A DNA stretch of 64,000 nt. Origin: Streptomyces thinghirensis (GTDB taxonomy: Bacteria > Actinomycetota > Actinomycetia > Streptomycetales > Streptomycetaceae). The notes under the pieces were generated by a model. It had not been told where the DNA came from. It did not search any database and saw only the letters and a list, made by a program, of their open reading frames with translations. The stretch covers positions 62,001 to 126,000 of the forward strand of contig JAKFGP010000062.1 of the NCBI GenBank assembly GCA_021502835.1, read 5' to 3'. Shown here in pieces: positions 41,022 through 50,441 of the stretch (position 1 is its first letter; each line of letters starts with the position of its first letter). Both the position numbers and the translations under genes were made by a program.

Positions 41022-41060
41022 AGTCGAACTCCGCACAGTGGGTCGGCCACTCCTGTGAGG
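40850..41060 (-). mobile_element. Transposase-like C-terminal fragment
   Basis: Leftward text EWPTHCAEFDFTVQTRKLHR, YLR, then ANARHPDIVAAKRRERARIR and SEKGTRW resembles the arginine-rich C-terminal tail of Streptomyces DDE transposases (EFDFTVQT-KLHRYLRWRN-N-RHPDVLAA-RRERARIRSEKGIRW). No catalytic core is present. Identification rests on this tail alone. Just to its right, rightward text at about 41080-41202 (AVQFTSLGKKVMAAAAPYTD) is another short unidentified fragment. Confidence 0.4.
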
Positions 41061-41266
41061 CCCGGACCGCGACCGGGCTGTGCAGTTCACCAGCCTCGGC
41101 AAGAAGGTCATGGCCGCCGCGGCACCGTACACCGACCAGTTCGGTGCCTCCTCCGGACCACGCCACAAGCCGAAGGCCCTCGCCTCGCCCGAGCTGCGAT
41201 AGCCCGCAGGCATGAGCGACGTTGCATCCGGGCGGTATGCCCTGCGCGGGCCACGAGGAGTGTGGA

Positions 41267-41845
41267 TCATGGGCGAGGGCGTTCTTGGCCCGCGTCGAGG
41301 AGCTCGGTCACGAGCCGATGGGCGTACGCGGCGTCGAGTCCGGCCGGGCGGAAGAGGATGCGGTACATGATGGGGGCGACCAGGCGGTCCATCGCCGTCT
41401 CGACGTCGGGAGTGTTCTCCTCGCGGCCGATCGCGCGGGCGAGCATGACGTCGATCTGTTCGGCCGCGTAGGCCGAGCACTGACCGGCGTTGCTGCCGTC
41501 CGGGTCGCCGAGCAGAGCGTCGCGGATGTAGGCGCGGCCGGAGGGGGACGACATCTCGTCGAGGAACTGTTCGGCCCAGGCCGTCAGGTCGGACAGCAGG
41601 TCGCCGTGGCTCTCCGGTTCAGTGTCGGGCCGCAGGCGCTCTACCGCGACGTCCGACAGCAGCTCCTGCAGGTCGCCCCAGCGGCGGTAGATCGTCGAGG
41701 GGGTGACTCCGGCGCGCTGGGCGACCAGCGGGACGGTCACCGCGTCGCGGCCCCGCTCCGACAGGATTTCGCGGACAGCGGCGTGCACCGAAGCCTGGAC
41801 CCGTGCGCTGCGCCCGCCGGGGCGCACCATCGGCCTACGACTCAT
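41267..41845 (-). CDS. TetR/AcrR-family transcriptional regulator
   Basis: 192 codons in one frame, ATG 41845. SVHAAVREILSERGRDAVTV, PLVAQRAGVTPSTIYRRWGD and LQELLSDVAVERL form the TetR helix-turn-helix; the rest (DLTAWAEQFLDEMSSPSGRA, DVETAMDRLVAPIMYRILFR) is a TetR C-terminal ligand domain. It lies 166 bases downstream of the amidase on the same strand. The large palindrome at 43659-43727 is the obvious candidate target for it or a relative. Confidence 0.95.
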   Translation of the reverse strand: MSRRPMVRPGGRSARVQASVHAAVREILSERGRDAVTVPLVAQRAGVTPSTIYRRWGDLQELLSDVAVERLRPDTEPESHGDLLSDLTAWAEQFLDEMSSPSGRAYIRDALLGDPDGSNAGQCSAYAAEQIDVMLARAIGREENTPDVETAMDRLVAPIMYRILFRPAGLDAAYAHRLVTELLDAGQERPRP

Positions 41846-42011
41846 GACTCCACCTTAAAGCGCGGTTATTGCGTTTAGGGGGAGCATGCCGGCTCGAGGG
41901 CCGCGTCAGGGCACCCTCGCCGGTCTCCCCGCTGCGGGCATCCGGTCCTGATCCCGACCGGCCGAACGGCCTAGGGGCCGAGCCGGGTACCGTCCGGCCC
42001 GCACGCCGCTC

Positions 42012-43410
42012 TCAGACGGTCGGCGCGAGCGATCGGGCGGGCTGTGTCCGCTCGTAGGCGTGGGCCCACCCGCAGCAGTTGCCGCTCGCCGAAGGGCCGT
42101 CCGAGCAGCTGCATCCCGATCGGCATGCCCACCGTGTCGTGGCCCACCGGGACGGACAGAGCGGGCACTCCGGTGATGTTGGCCGGGGAGGACAGACGCA
42201 CGTAGGCGTCGGAGACGGCCTCGGTCGAGCCGTCGGACCAGGTGACGCTCTCCTGACCGGCCTTCACGCGGTCATCGGGACCGCCGGGGCGGCGATCACG
42301 TCGACCTTCTCCAGAAGGCGGGCCCACTCCTCCTGCATGAGCGTCCGGGAGCGCTGGGCACGCAGATAGTCGCCCGCGCCCATCAGCTCACCGGCCTCCA
42401 GGAGGATGCGGACGTCCGCCTGGTAGAGCTCGGGGACCGTACGCAGTGTGCCCTCGTGGTAGGCGGTGGCCTCCGGCACCATCAGTCCCCACTGGGTGGC
42501 CTGGATGTACCGGGTCATCGGGATGTCGATCTCGACGAGTTGGGCGCCGAGCGTCTCCAACTGCGCGATGCCCCGGCGGACGGCGGTCTCCACCTCCGCG
42601 TCGACACGGTCGAAGTAGTAGTTGCGCGGCACCCCGACGCGCACGCCCGCCAGGTCCGGCTCCCGTTCCGGCCGGTGGTCGAAGGCGGGGGTGTCCAGCG
42701 AGGCGGGATCGCGCGGGTCGTGCCCGGCGAGGACGGTCAGGACCAAGAGCCGCGTCCTCGACGGTGCGGGCGACCGGGCCGACGTGGTCCAGCGACCAGG
42801 ACAGCGACGTGACGCCGTGGCAGCGGCACCAGCCCCGTAGGTCGGCTTGAAGCCGACGACTCCGTTCAGCGCGGCGGGAACCCGGATCGACCCGCCGGTG
42901 TCGGTGCCGAGGGCGAAGGTCGCCGCCCCCGGCCGCCACCGCGACGGCGGACCCGCCGCTGGAGCCTCCCGCGACCCGGCAGCGGTCCCAGGCGTTGCCG
43001 GTCTGCGGGGTGGTCAGAGCCGTAGGCGAACTCATGGGTGTGGGTCTTGCCGACCAGGACAGAGCCTGCGGCCCGCAGCCGGGCGGCGACCGTGCTGTCG
43101 GCGGCGGCGCGGTGGCCGGCGGACCCGGGAACTGGCGCTGGTGGGCGATCCGGCGACGTCGATCAGGTCCTTGAGTCCGGCCGGGACGCCGTGCAGCGCG
43201 CCCCCGGAACACGCCGCGGGCCGCTTCCCTGCTCGGCCTCCCGCGCCGCGCCGCGGGCCTGCTCGGCGGTGACCGCGACGTACGCCTCGACGTTGCGGGT
43301 CCACCTGGTCGATGCGGTCGAGGACCGAGCCCACCAGCTCGACGGGGGACAGCCGGCGGGCCCCTGATCTGCTGGGCGGCGTCGGCGAGGGTCAGCTCAC
43401 ACGGCTGCAT
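42012..43410 (-). CDS. Amidase (amidase-signature family, AtzE/GatA-like)
   Basis: ATG 43410 after GGAAAGGAG. Joined text: ELTLADAAQQI, LVGKTHTHEFAYGS, VAGGSSGGSAVAVAAG (signature serine motif), FALGTDTGGSIRVPAALNGV (nucleophile region), VGFKPTYG, VGVPRNYYFDRVDAEVETAV, LGAQLVEIDIPMTRYIQATQ, ADVRILLEAGELMGAGDYLR, VIAAPAVPMTA, YVRLSSPANITGVPALSVPV, GMPIGMQLLGRPFGERQLLR, and an end near ...ARSLAPTV. Hydrolyses a carboxamide by the Ser-cisSer-Lys triad; length about 460, normal. At least eight indels. The small AtzG-like gene overlaps its start. Confidence 0.88.
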
Positions 43411-43606
43411 CGTGCTTCTCCTTTCCGGCGCGGTAGGCACCGGCGGGCGGGGGTGTCCCCGAAGTCCGCTCACGCAGGACCGCGACGACGGGTGGATGTG
43501 CTGGGCGGCGGCGGCGACCGCGGCGTGGCGGTCATCAGGGCAGCGGAAGTCCGGCACGGGCGGCCCAGCGGGCGGCCTCGGGCGGCGTGAGTTCAACGGA
43601 GGGCAC
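43397..43606 (-). CDS. AtzG-like small amidase partner (DUF4089-like)
   Basis: GTG 43606 after AGGAGA. Correcting two indels gives VPSVELTPPEAARWAARAGL, PLPDDRHAAVAAAAQHIHPV, VAVLRELDFGDTPPPAGAYR and then a stop at 43397, about 68 residues. The pattern 'A-AA-AGLPL--ERHAAVAA-----H-VVA-LRELDFG-T-PA--F' is that of AtzG / DUF4089 proteins, which form a complex with AtzE-type amidases. Its last codons overlap the amidase start by 14 bases, so translation is coupled. Too short and frame-broken to stand out by simple gene finding. Confidence 0.7.
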
Positions 43607-43658
43607 AGGTTTCTCCTGATCAGGGGCGTGGCTGCGAAGCACTGCAGCACTCCACACT

Positions 43659-43727
43659 AAAAGCTAACGGTTTGCGTTAACCCGACCGTAGGACCTACGG
43701 TCGGGTTATACGCAAATCCATGCTTTT
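43659..43727. promoter_or_regulatory. Large interrupted palindrome between divergent amidase and MFS operons
   Basis: Core: AACCCGACCGTAGG (43679-43692), one A, then its exact complement (43694-43707). It extends outward through TTTGCGT / TACGCAAA with a one-base gap, and again through AAAAGC (43659) / GCTTTT (43727). It lies between AtzG-like start 43606 and the MFS start 43742. Size and symmetry fit a double TetR-type operator or a strong cruciform, not a terminator, as both flanking genes read away from it. Confidence 0.7.
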
Positions 43728-43741
43728 ACGGAAGGAGTCCC

Positions 43742-45053
43742 ATGCCCGGCGTCGTCTCCGACGTACAACCGGTGGCCGACGCACCCGCGAACTCCGGCGC
43801 ACCCTCGCACGTTGCTCACCAGGCCACCCGCACTCGTACGTACACGAGGAGGCGCAGGGCTTCTTTCGCCCTCGACGTGTCGATACTCGCGGCCCTCCTG
43901 GCCGCGTCCAGCGCTCCGACCCCGCTCTACCCTCTCTACCAGGACCAGTGGGGCCTCTCCGCGCTCGCCGTCACCGTGGTCTTCAGCGCGTACGCCCTGG
44001 CCCTGTTGCTGGCCCTGCTCACCACCGGAGCGCTCTCCGACCACCTGGGGCGACGCCCCGTCACTGGCGAGCGCCCTGCTCATGGCGGCCGCCTCCATGG
44101 TCCTCCTGGCCTCAGCGGACGGCGCCGTCTCCCTGACCATCGCCCGGGGCCTGCAAGGTGCGGCCACCGGCGCGGCCACCAGCTTGCCGCGGGCGCGGCG
44201 CTCCTCGACCTGGAAAACCCCCGGCACCCGGGCCGGTCCGCCCTGGCCAACAGCGTCAGCCCGGTCGCCGGCATGGCCACCGGCGTGCTCGTCTCCACCC
44301 TGCTCGTCAGTTTCGCCCCCGCCCCCACCGTTACCGTCTACGTACTGCTGGCGGCGTTGTTCCTCGCCCAGGCGATCGCGGCCACCTTCGCCACGGAGAC
44401 GGCCCCACCGCCACGCGGGAGCGCTGCCTGGTCGCTGCGCCCGCGGGTCGGCGTCCCACCCCGGCCCGCCGCACCCTGCTGGCCGCGGGCGCCGCCGTCG
44501 GCACCGTCTGGGCGCTGGGCGGCTTCTACTCCTCCCTCGGCCCGGCCCTCGTACGCCTGAGTGGCCCCGACGCCCCGCAAGTAACCCGCGGCATGGTCTT
44601 CTTCACCCTCAGCGCCACCGCCGCGCTCACCGTATGGGCGCTGCGGCGCAGGCCGCCCTACGCCACGGCGATCGGCGGCTGCTTGTCCGTCCTGCCCGCC
44701 GCGGCACTGACCCTGAGCGGTCTGCACGGCGCCGGGCTGCTCCGCCGTCTACGGCGGCGCGGTGCTGGCAGGCATCGCCTTCGGCGCCGTTTCCCAGGGG
44801 GCGCTGCGTATGCTCCTCGCCTCGCTCGACGAGCGGGACCGCGCCGCGACACTGGCCGCCTACTACATCCTCAGCTACCTCTCCATGAGCCTGCCCGCCG
44901 TCGCCGCGGGCGCCGCCGCCCAGCACTACGGGGCTGGGGACCGCCTCACACGCCTACACCATCACCGCCGCTCTCCTCGCCCTGGCGGCCCTGGCGGCCC
45001 TCACCGCGTCACGACGCACGGCGGCCCAACCCGAAGCCGACCGCTCCCCCTGA
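43742..45053 (+). CDS. MFS exporter
   Basis: ATG 43742 after GGAAGGAG. SFALDVSILAALLAASSAPT, PLYPLYQDQWGLSALAVTVV, FSAYALALLLALLTTGALSD, HLGRRPV (motif A), LASALLMAAASMVLLASADG, IARGLQGAATGAATSLAAGA, SVSPVAGMATGVLVSTLLVS, VYVLLAALFLAQAIAATFAT, GTVWALGGFYSSLGPALVRL, LAGIAFGAVSQGALRMLLAS, AAYYILSYLSMSLPAVAAGA, AALLALAALAALTAS. Twelve hydrophobic segments, about 435 residues. Frame changes near 44065, 44185, 44460, 44745 and 44940. Immediately followed by the MBL-fold gene; both lie divergent from the amidase and probably share its control. Confidence 0.88.
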
Positions 45054-45100
45054 AGAGAACAACCGACCACCTCCGGTGAAGAGAACAAAAACGACGCACC

Positions 45101-45996
45101 ATGCACCCCCCCGCCGCCACCCCCATCCCCTCCTGGAGCGTGGGCGGCGTCACCGTCCACCGCATCGACGAAATCGCCCTGCCACCCGCGACCGGGCCCT
45201 GGCTGTTGCCCGACGCCACCCCTGATGTGGTGACCGCCGGGACTGGCTGCACCCCACTTCGCCGGCCAGGACGGGATTCTGCACATCGACAGCCATAGCT
45301 TCGCCTTCATCGTGAACGGGCTGCGCGTTCTCGTGGACACCGGCATCGGCAACGGCAAGGAGCGCGCCAGCCCGGCCTGGCACAACCTCCGGACCGAATT
45401 CCTGGAGCGCCTCACCGCCGCCGGTTTCCCCCCGGACTCCGTCGACCTGGTGATTCTCACTCACCTGCTACGCCGATCACGTCGGCTGGAACACACGGCA
45501 CGTGAACGGCGAATGGGTCCCCACCTTCCCCAACGCCCGCTACCTCACCTCCGCACTGAGCCGAGTTCTGGGCCACGTACGACATGGAGGAGGCACGCGA
45601 ACAGATGTTCCGCGACTCCGTGATCCCAGGTCGAACAGGCGGGTCTGCTGAGCACGGTCGACGTCCCGCACGAGGGGCCGAGATCGCCCCCGGCCTCGCA
45701 CGATCCGACGCCCGGCCACCCCCGGCCACGTCGCCGTGGAACTGACCAGCCAGGGTGCAGACGGCGCCCTGATCTCCGGTGACTGCGTCCACCACCCCGT
45801 CAGCTCGCCCACCCCGTCATCGGCGCCTGCGTCGACATCGACCCGCGACAGTCCGAGGGCCACCCGCCGCGAGCTGCTCGGCTCCCTCGCCGACACGGAC
45901 ACCCTCCTCCTCGGCACCCACTTCCGCACCGCCCACCGCCGGCCGCGTGGTCGCCCACGGGGACATCTACCGACGGAGCCCGTCCCTGCTTCCTGA
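45101..45996 (+). CDS. Metallo-beta-lactamase-fold hydrolase
   Basis: ATG 45101. SWSVGGVTVHRIDEIALPPA, DGILHIDSHSFAFIVNGLRV, LVDTGIGNGKERASPAWHNL, LTAAGFPPDSVDLVILTHLH and ADHVGWNT (HxHxDH, restored by deleting one T at about 45470), NGEWVPTFPNARYLTS, EFWATYDMEEAREQMFRDSV, PGHVAVELTSQGADGALISG, DCVHHPVQLAHP, LADTDTLLLGTHFPHPTAGR, VVAHGD. The zinc ligands HxHxDH, the PGH, the D of SGD, and the last H in GTHF are all present. About 290 residues, a common Streptomyces lactonase-like family. The C-terminus is approximate. Confidence 0.85.
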
Positions 45997-46572
45997 CGCC
46001 GTTGCCTACGCCGTCCCGGTCACCGCAGGTGTTACCCACCCCCGGACCAGCTGGAGCGTGGTGACCACCCGACGAGGCCGCGCCGGCAAAACCGGCCCCG
46101 AACAGATTGCGCCCAGCCCTGGCCCTGGCCCTGGAAGCTATGTGGCTGGAAGCGCCGGTTGCACCGCAGGCGGGATTTCAGCCCGGGGTAGGCCTTACCG
46201 CAGCGGACACACAGCTCCACCGACACGTCCGGGTGGCTGCGGTGCGAACGTCACAGACCAGCTCGTGGTTGTCGCAGCTCGGGCACCCTCCTGCTGAGAC
46301 TGCTGCAGCCGGCCCGCATGTCCTGTGTGATTCGCTGCCCGGGCCTCGTCGAGGAGGGGCGGGGTGACCTGCGCTCCTCTCCCCCGCCGCTGGCCATCCA
46401 TCGGGCGAAGCCGCATGGCGCATGGACGGCATCCGGGGCACTTCGGGGCGCGCCGCTGTCCCGTGACGAGGGCGCCTGGACCGATGCCATCAGAGTTGGA
46501 CTGATGCGGAGGTCCAACAGGCACCGACAGTGCGGGGTTCTGTGAATTCAGCTATTCGTGTACTGTCGTGGT
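45997..46572. other. Unassigned region upstream of the ArsR gene
   Basis: About 575 bases. A leftward stretch (about 46290-46080: SCVRCGKAYPGLKSRLRCNR and RFQPHSF) has a Cys-x2-Cys pattern and may come from a small zinc-finger protein, but no start or family could be fixed. The last 60 bases are AT-richer (TGTGAATTCAGCTATTCGTGTACTG region) and probably hold the ArsR promoter/operator. Confidence 0.35.
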
Positions 46573-46905
46573 GTGCTGACTCTCGCTGCTGACATCGAGG
46601 TGCTGGCGCGGTTCGGCCGCGCCCTCGCCGACCCGATCCGCTGCCGGATCCTCCTTGCCCTGCGCGAAGCCCGGCCCATCCCGCCGACTTGGCCGATGCC
46701 CTGGACATCTCGGACCCGACTGTCGAACCACCTGGCGTGCCTGCGCGACTGCGGCCTGGTCGTCGGGGTGCCGGTGGGCCGGCGCACCCGCTACGAGCTC
46801 GCCGATGAACGTCTCGGGCATGCGCTGGACGACCTGCGCACCGCCGTGGTCGCCGTTGAAGCCGACAAGACGTGTGTGGACGCGGACAAGAAGGGCTGCT
46901 GCTGA
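46573..46905 (+). CDS. ArsR/SmtB-family metal-responsive repressor (CmtR-like)
   Basis: GTG 46573. EVLARFGRALADPIRCRILL, ALREAR, then (one indel near 46680) LADALDISRTRLSNHLACLR, DCGLVVGVPVGRRTRYELAD, ERLGHALDDLRTAVVAVEAD, KTCVDADKKGCC. Layout agrees with mycobacterial CmtR (ALADP-RCRIL-ALL..., SNHL-CLR-CGLV..., AL--L---V-AVD---CV), in which a helix Cys (here CLRDC) and C-terminal Cys residues bind Cd/Pb. The end KGCC adds two more thiols. The stop overlaps the CDF start as TGATG, so repressor and transporter are coupled. Confidence 0.9.
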   Translation: MLTLAADIEVLARFGRALADPIRCRILLALREARPIPPTWPMPWTSRTRLSNHLACLRDCGLVVGVPVGRRTRYELADERLGHALDDLRTAVVAVEADKTCVDADKKGCC

Positions 46906-47619
46906 TGGCCGCCGGGATATCCATCGGCAAAGCCCCTTCCCCGGCCCGCCGCGACGTCCTCGCCAGGCGGATACGGCTGTTTGTCGCGGCCACCATCACC
47001 TACAACGTCATCGAAGCGGTCGTCGCGATCACCGCCGGGACGATCGCCTCCTCCACCGCGCTGATCGGCTTCGGGTTCGATTCCGTCGTCGAGGTCTCTT
47101 CCGCCACCGCGGTCGCCAGCAGTTCTCCGCCTCCTGACCACCCGACCCAGGACGCCCGGGAAGGCGCACCCTGCGGGTCATCGCGGTGTCGTTCTTCACG
47201 CTCGCCGCGTTCGTCAGCGTTGACGCCGTCCGCGCGCTGGCCGGTACGGGCGAGGCCGAACGTTCCATTCCGGCATCGTCATAGCCGCCCTCTCCCTCGC
47301 GGTCATGCCGTTCTCTCCTACGCCCAGCGTGCAGCCAGGCCGCGAGCTCAGCCGCGAGCGCGGTCGCCGACTCCAAGCAGACGCTGCTGTGCACCTACCT
47401 GTCGCGGTGCTCCTGGTCGGCCTGGTCCTCAACGCCACCCTCGGCTGGTCCTGGGCCGACCCGGTCGGCCTCGTCATCGCCGCCATCGCCGCCAGGAAGA
47501 CCGTAGGCGCCTGACAGGGCAAGGGCTGTTGCGGCCCCGGCCACCCGGCAATGCCGCCCACCGGTGCCGAGGAAACCGACACATGTAGTGCCGCTCCGGC
47601 TGCGGCCTGCTGTGGCTGA
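46905..47619 (+). CDS. Cation diffusion facilitator-family metal transporter with Cys-rich tail
   Basis: ATG 46905 overlaps the ArsR stop. RRIRLFVAATITYNVIEAVV, AITAGTIASSTALIGFGFDS (metal site GFGFDS-VE), VVEVSSATAVAWQF, LRVIAVSFFTLAAFVSVDAV, IVIAALSLAVMPFLSYAQRA, AVADSKQTLLCTYLSAVLLV (ADS-QT: second metal motif), GLVLNATLGWSWADPVVGLV, IAAIAARKTVGAWQGKGCCG and a tail ending CSAAPAAACCG. Six hydrophobic segments, shorter than classic CDF proteins because the large cytoplasmic domain is absent. The tail holds several Cys. Expected role: export of a divalent metal under control of the coupled ArsR. Frame changes near 47120, 47160, 47260 and 47340. Confidence 0.88.
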
Positions 47620-47885
47620 CCGCATCACCTAACGCAGTGGGCCCTGGCTAGACGCCGACTGGCTCAGCGAAAGTGCCCGCCGCTGCCCCGTCCCTCCCCA
47701 ACCGCACCTGTTGATCACCACCCATAGCGCCCACCACCCCAAAAACCTGACCGTGCCCTCACGGCGCCGGCGGCGGCCGACCGTCAGGTCGCCGCGGACG
47801 CGCAGCGCGGAGCCGATGACGGAACCGGCAAACTCCTCGGTCGTTCCTGGTCGGTCTGGATCTCCGCCACCTCGCTCGCGATGAC

Positions 47886-48215
47886 CCCTCTACGCGCAGA
47901 CCGACGCCGGCGTGCCCAGGTCGGTGGGCTCTACGAGGTCGACCTGACGGCGGACGGCGCCACCGCGTACGTGGCCACCCACCTCGGCGGGGGCGGCGTC
48001 CGCGTGGCGCTGGACGGTGCGGGCCACGCGTACGTCTGCGACTCGGCCGGTGGCAAGGTGCTGGTCTCGTCGTGGCCGACGGCGAGGCCAAGGGCCGTCG
48101 GCGCGTGGTGGCCGACGACCTAGACGGCGTCAGCGGCGTCGGGCTGGACCACGATGGCTGGACTGATCTACGTCAGCAACCGGCAGGGCAAGCTGCTGCG
48201 GATCTCCGGCGTGCG
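47886..48215 (+). pseudogene. Beta-propeller (SMP-30/NHL-like) fragment
   Basis: VGGLYEVDLTADGATAYVAT, HLGGGGVRVALDGAGHAYVC, DSAGGKVLVVADGEAKGRRR, VVADDLDGVSGVGLDHDGWL, IYVSNRQGKLLRISGVR. Two or three blades of an SMP-30/NHL propeller remain; both ends are missing, and the sequence switches to leftward esterase text at about 48220. Confidence 0.6.
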
Positions 48216-48254
48216 CGGCACCCAGCACCCCGCCGTAGCGAGGCACGGCCCCGC

Positions 48255-48420
48255 GGGGACCCGGACGACCGTGCCCACAGCGTTCCCGGTGCCGCGGGCC
48301 ATGACCCGGTACCCGACGTCCTTCGGGTGCAGGTGGTCGCCGCTGTCGTACGCGGGCGCGATCAGCTCCGGGTCCCGCGGGTCTGCGAAAGCCTTGGTGG
48401 CTCGACAGCCCCGCGAACAG
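48255..48420 (-). pseudogene. C-terminal fragment of a GDSL/SGNH hydrolase
   Basis: Leftward KAFADPRDPELIAPAYDSGD and HLHPKDVGYRVMA is the catalytic D-x-x-H end of Streptomyces SGNH esterases (RDP--L-PAYDSGDHLHPND-GY--MA). The GDS nucleophile region is absent. Confidence 0.7.
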
Positions 48421-49232
48421 CGGACTGGTCCCTCTCGGCGGTTCCGCCCTTGCCGGCGCTCAGCGGGGTCATCCGGTGTCGGCCGCTGAGGGTGTGACGG
48501 TTGCTGCATCGCGGTGTCCGGCGAGGAGGGCTGCGGCAGATTCTGCACCGGGACCAGCGAGTAGCCGCCTCCGGGAACTGGAACGTTCCTGGAGGCAGCT
48601 CGACGAGCAGGCACCAGGTTCGCGCCAGGCGGGGAAGGCCGGCTTCGTCCCACACCTGCCGATGATGCCGCCACGGACGACGCCGAGGGTGCGTCCATTC
48701 AACCACCGAAACGCTGGGACTACTTGGTGCTTTCCTGGCAGGCCCGGGGGGTGCGGTGGGCGGTCAGGGTCAGGTGGGCGCTGTAGGTGTCGTGGTCCAC
48801 GAGGCGGGTCGCGAGGTCGGGGCCGTGGGCAGTGCGCGCACGACGCACGCGGAAGGCCATCGGTGAAGCACTGCTGCCAGCCTTCGGAGTCGGGTGGGTG
48901 ATGCGCCTGGTCTTCGGCCCGGAGCAGGAGCACGGTGAAGGCGTCGGCGAGCTGGCCGTGGGCGCAGCCCCAGCCCGGAGGACTCCAGGGTGAGCGCCGA
49001 GGAGGCGGCGATCGGCCGGAGGGAGGCGGCGTGGCGGCGAAGGAACCGGTGAGGTGGGTGACCGCCCTCTCGATCAGTTCACCGGGGTCCAGGACCTGGC
49101 AGGAGGCCGGGGCGCCGAGCCTTCTGGTCGGTGACCATCCGGGAGATGCCGTGCTCGCTGGGCCGCGAGGAAAGGGCGTCCTTGTTGATGCGGTCGGCCA
49201 CAGGGCCGCGGGGGGTGCCTCTATGTCGTTCG
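48421..49232. other. Unassigned region between esterase fragment and IS110 element
   Basis: About 810 bases. Leftward stretches such as ASCQVLDPGELIERAVTHLT / GSFAATP and RLVDHDTYSAHLTLTAHRTP look protein-like and may be one broken gene of about 130 residues, ending near 48720. I do not recognise it. Nothing clear on the other strand. Confidence 0.35.
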
Positions 49233-50441
49233 TCAAGCGAAGGCGTCGAGTTCTGGGTTCGTAGAAGGTTCCGTCGCGGAGCATCGCGAACAGCACGTTG
49301 ATCCGCTGGCAGGCGAGGCGGAGAGCTCTTCCTGGGCCAGCCAGGTCTTCCGCGGGTTCGGCAGCAGTCGTAGTAGGTCCGGGAGGGCGGGATCATGCAG
49401 GGCGGCGAACGCGGACAGGAACATCGCCCGTTTGAGCTGGCGGTTGCCGCCTCCTGGGGGCGTGTTCGCCGTGGATCGAGGTTCCGGACTGCCGGGTTGC
49501 CGGGGCGAGGCCGGCGTATGAGGCCAGGTGGGCGGCGGTGGGAAAGGAGCTGCCGTCGCCGACGGTGGACAGGAGGACTGCGGCGGTCCTGACACCGATG
49601 CCGGGCATCCGGGTGCAGGACCACCAGAAGGGTGGGCCTCCTTCAGGGCCTCGATTCTGGCCTCCAGGGCCCGGCATTCGTGGACGGCGGCCGACTTCGC
49701 CAGCGACAGCACGATCACGTCGAGGGTGCCGGTGCCGGGGACGACGACGGTCTGCTCGTCGAGCGCGGTGAAGATGTCGTCGACCAGCCGCTCGGCCATG
49801 CGCGGTGCCCTCGGGCGGATGACCTCGCGAGCCTGCGGCGGCCTGCCTTGCAGGTGCCTGCGGGGATCCCGTATCGCTCGAGCCAGGTGATGGCTGCGTG
49901 GTCCAGGCGCGGGCCCAGGACGTTCGAGGCTGGAGATTGGAACTGGGTGAGCAGGCCGCGGATGCGGTTGGAGGTGCAGTTGGCCTCGCCGGCGAGGGTC
50001 CTGGTCGAAGCCGACGAGCAGGGTCAGCTCGGCGGTGACCTCGTCGGTCAGGTCCAGGCGTGCGCGGAGGTATGGGGCATGGTGCGGGCGGCATCCGCGA
50101 TGACGGCGGCACGTCCTTCGCGTCGGTCTTGGCTTCACGCCCGGGTAGAGGTCGGCGATCCTGCGCATCGCCAGGCCTGGCGGGTAGGCGACCTGACAGT
50201 CGGCGTCCCGGAGCGACGGACGGCGGCAGGGCGCCGATGGAGCAGGCTAGTCCACGACACCAGGACCGGTGCCAGCCGAACTTGGCCTTAGCTTGTCGAA
50301 GACCCCCGCAGCTTCGGTTCGCCTGTTCGACAGCGGCTTATCGAAGCCCGTCTGCCCGGCCGGAGTCAGTCCGTGTCCGTGATGGGTCTGCTTGCCGACA
50401 TCCAAGCCCAGGAGAGGCACCCACCCGTCGATGCTGATCAC
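49233..50441 (-). mobile_element. IS110-family transposase (DEDD recombinase)
   Basis: GTG 50441. LLGLDVGKQTHHGHGLTPAG (first D), VARDAGCQVAYLPGLAMRRI, ADLYPGEAKTDAKDAAVIAD (E/D region), AARTMPHTLRALDLTDEVTA, ELTLLVGFDQDLAGEANCTS, NRIRGLLTQF, MAERLVDDIFTALDEQTVVV, PGTGTLDVIVLSLAKSAAVH, MPGIGVRTAAVLLSTVGDGS, AHLASYAGLAPATRQSGTSI (serine region), NRQLKRAMFLSAFAALHDPA, LACQRINVLFAMLRDGTFYE. Full length, about 400 residues, broken by ten or so indels. Typical IS110/IS1111 proteins cut and join without terminal repeats. Confidence 0.9.

Noticed and set aside
42388..43650. 420-codon leftward frame over the amidase
   Set aside because: Only short islands match the amidase motifs (VAGGSSGGSAVAVAAGG); the rest is out of frame. 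Used as one part of the amidase, not as a gene.
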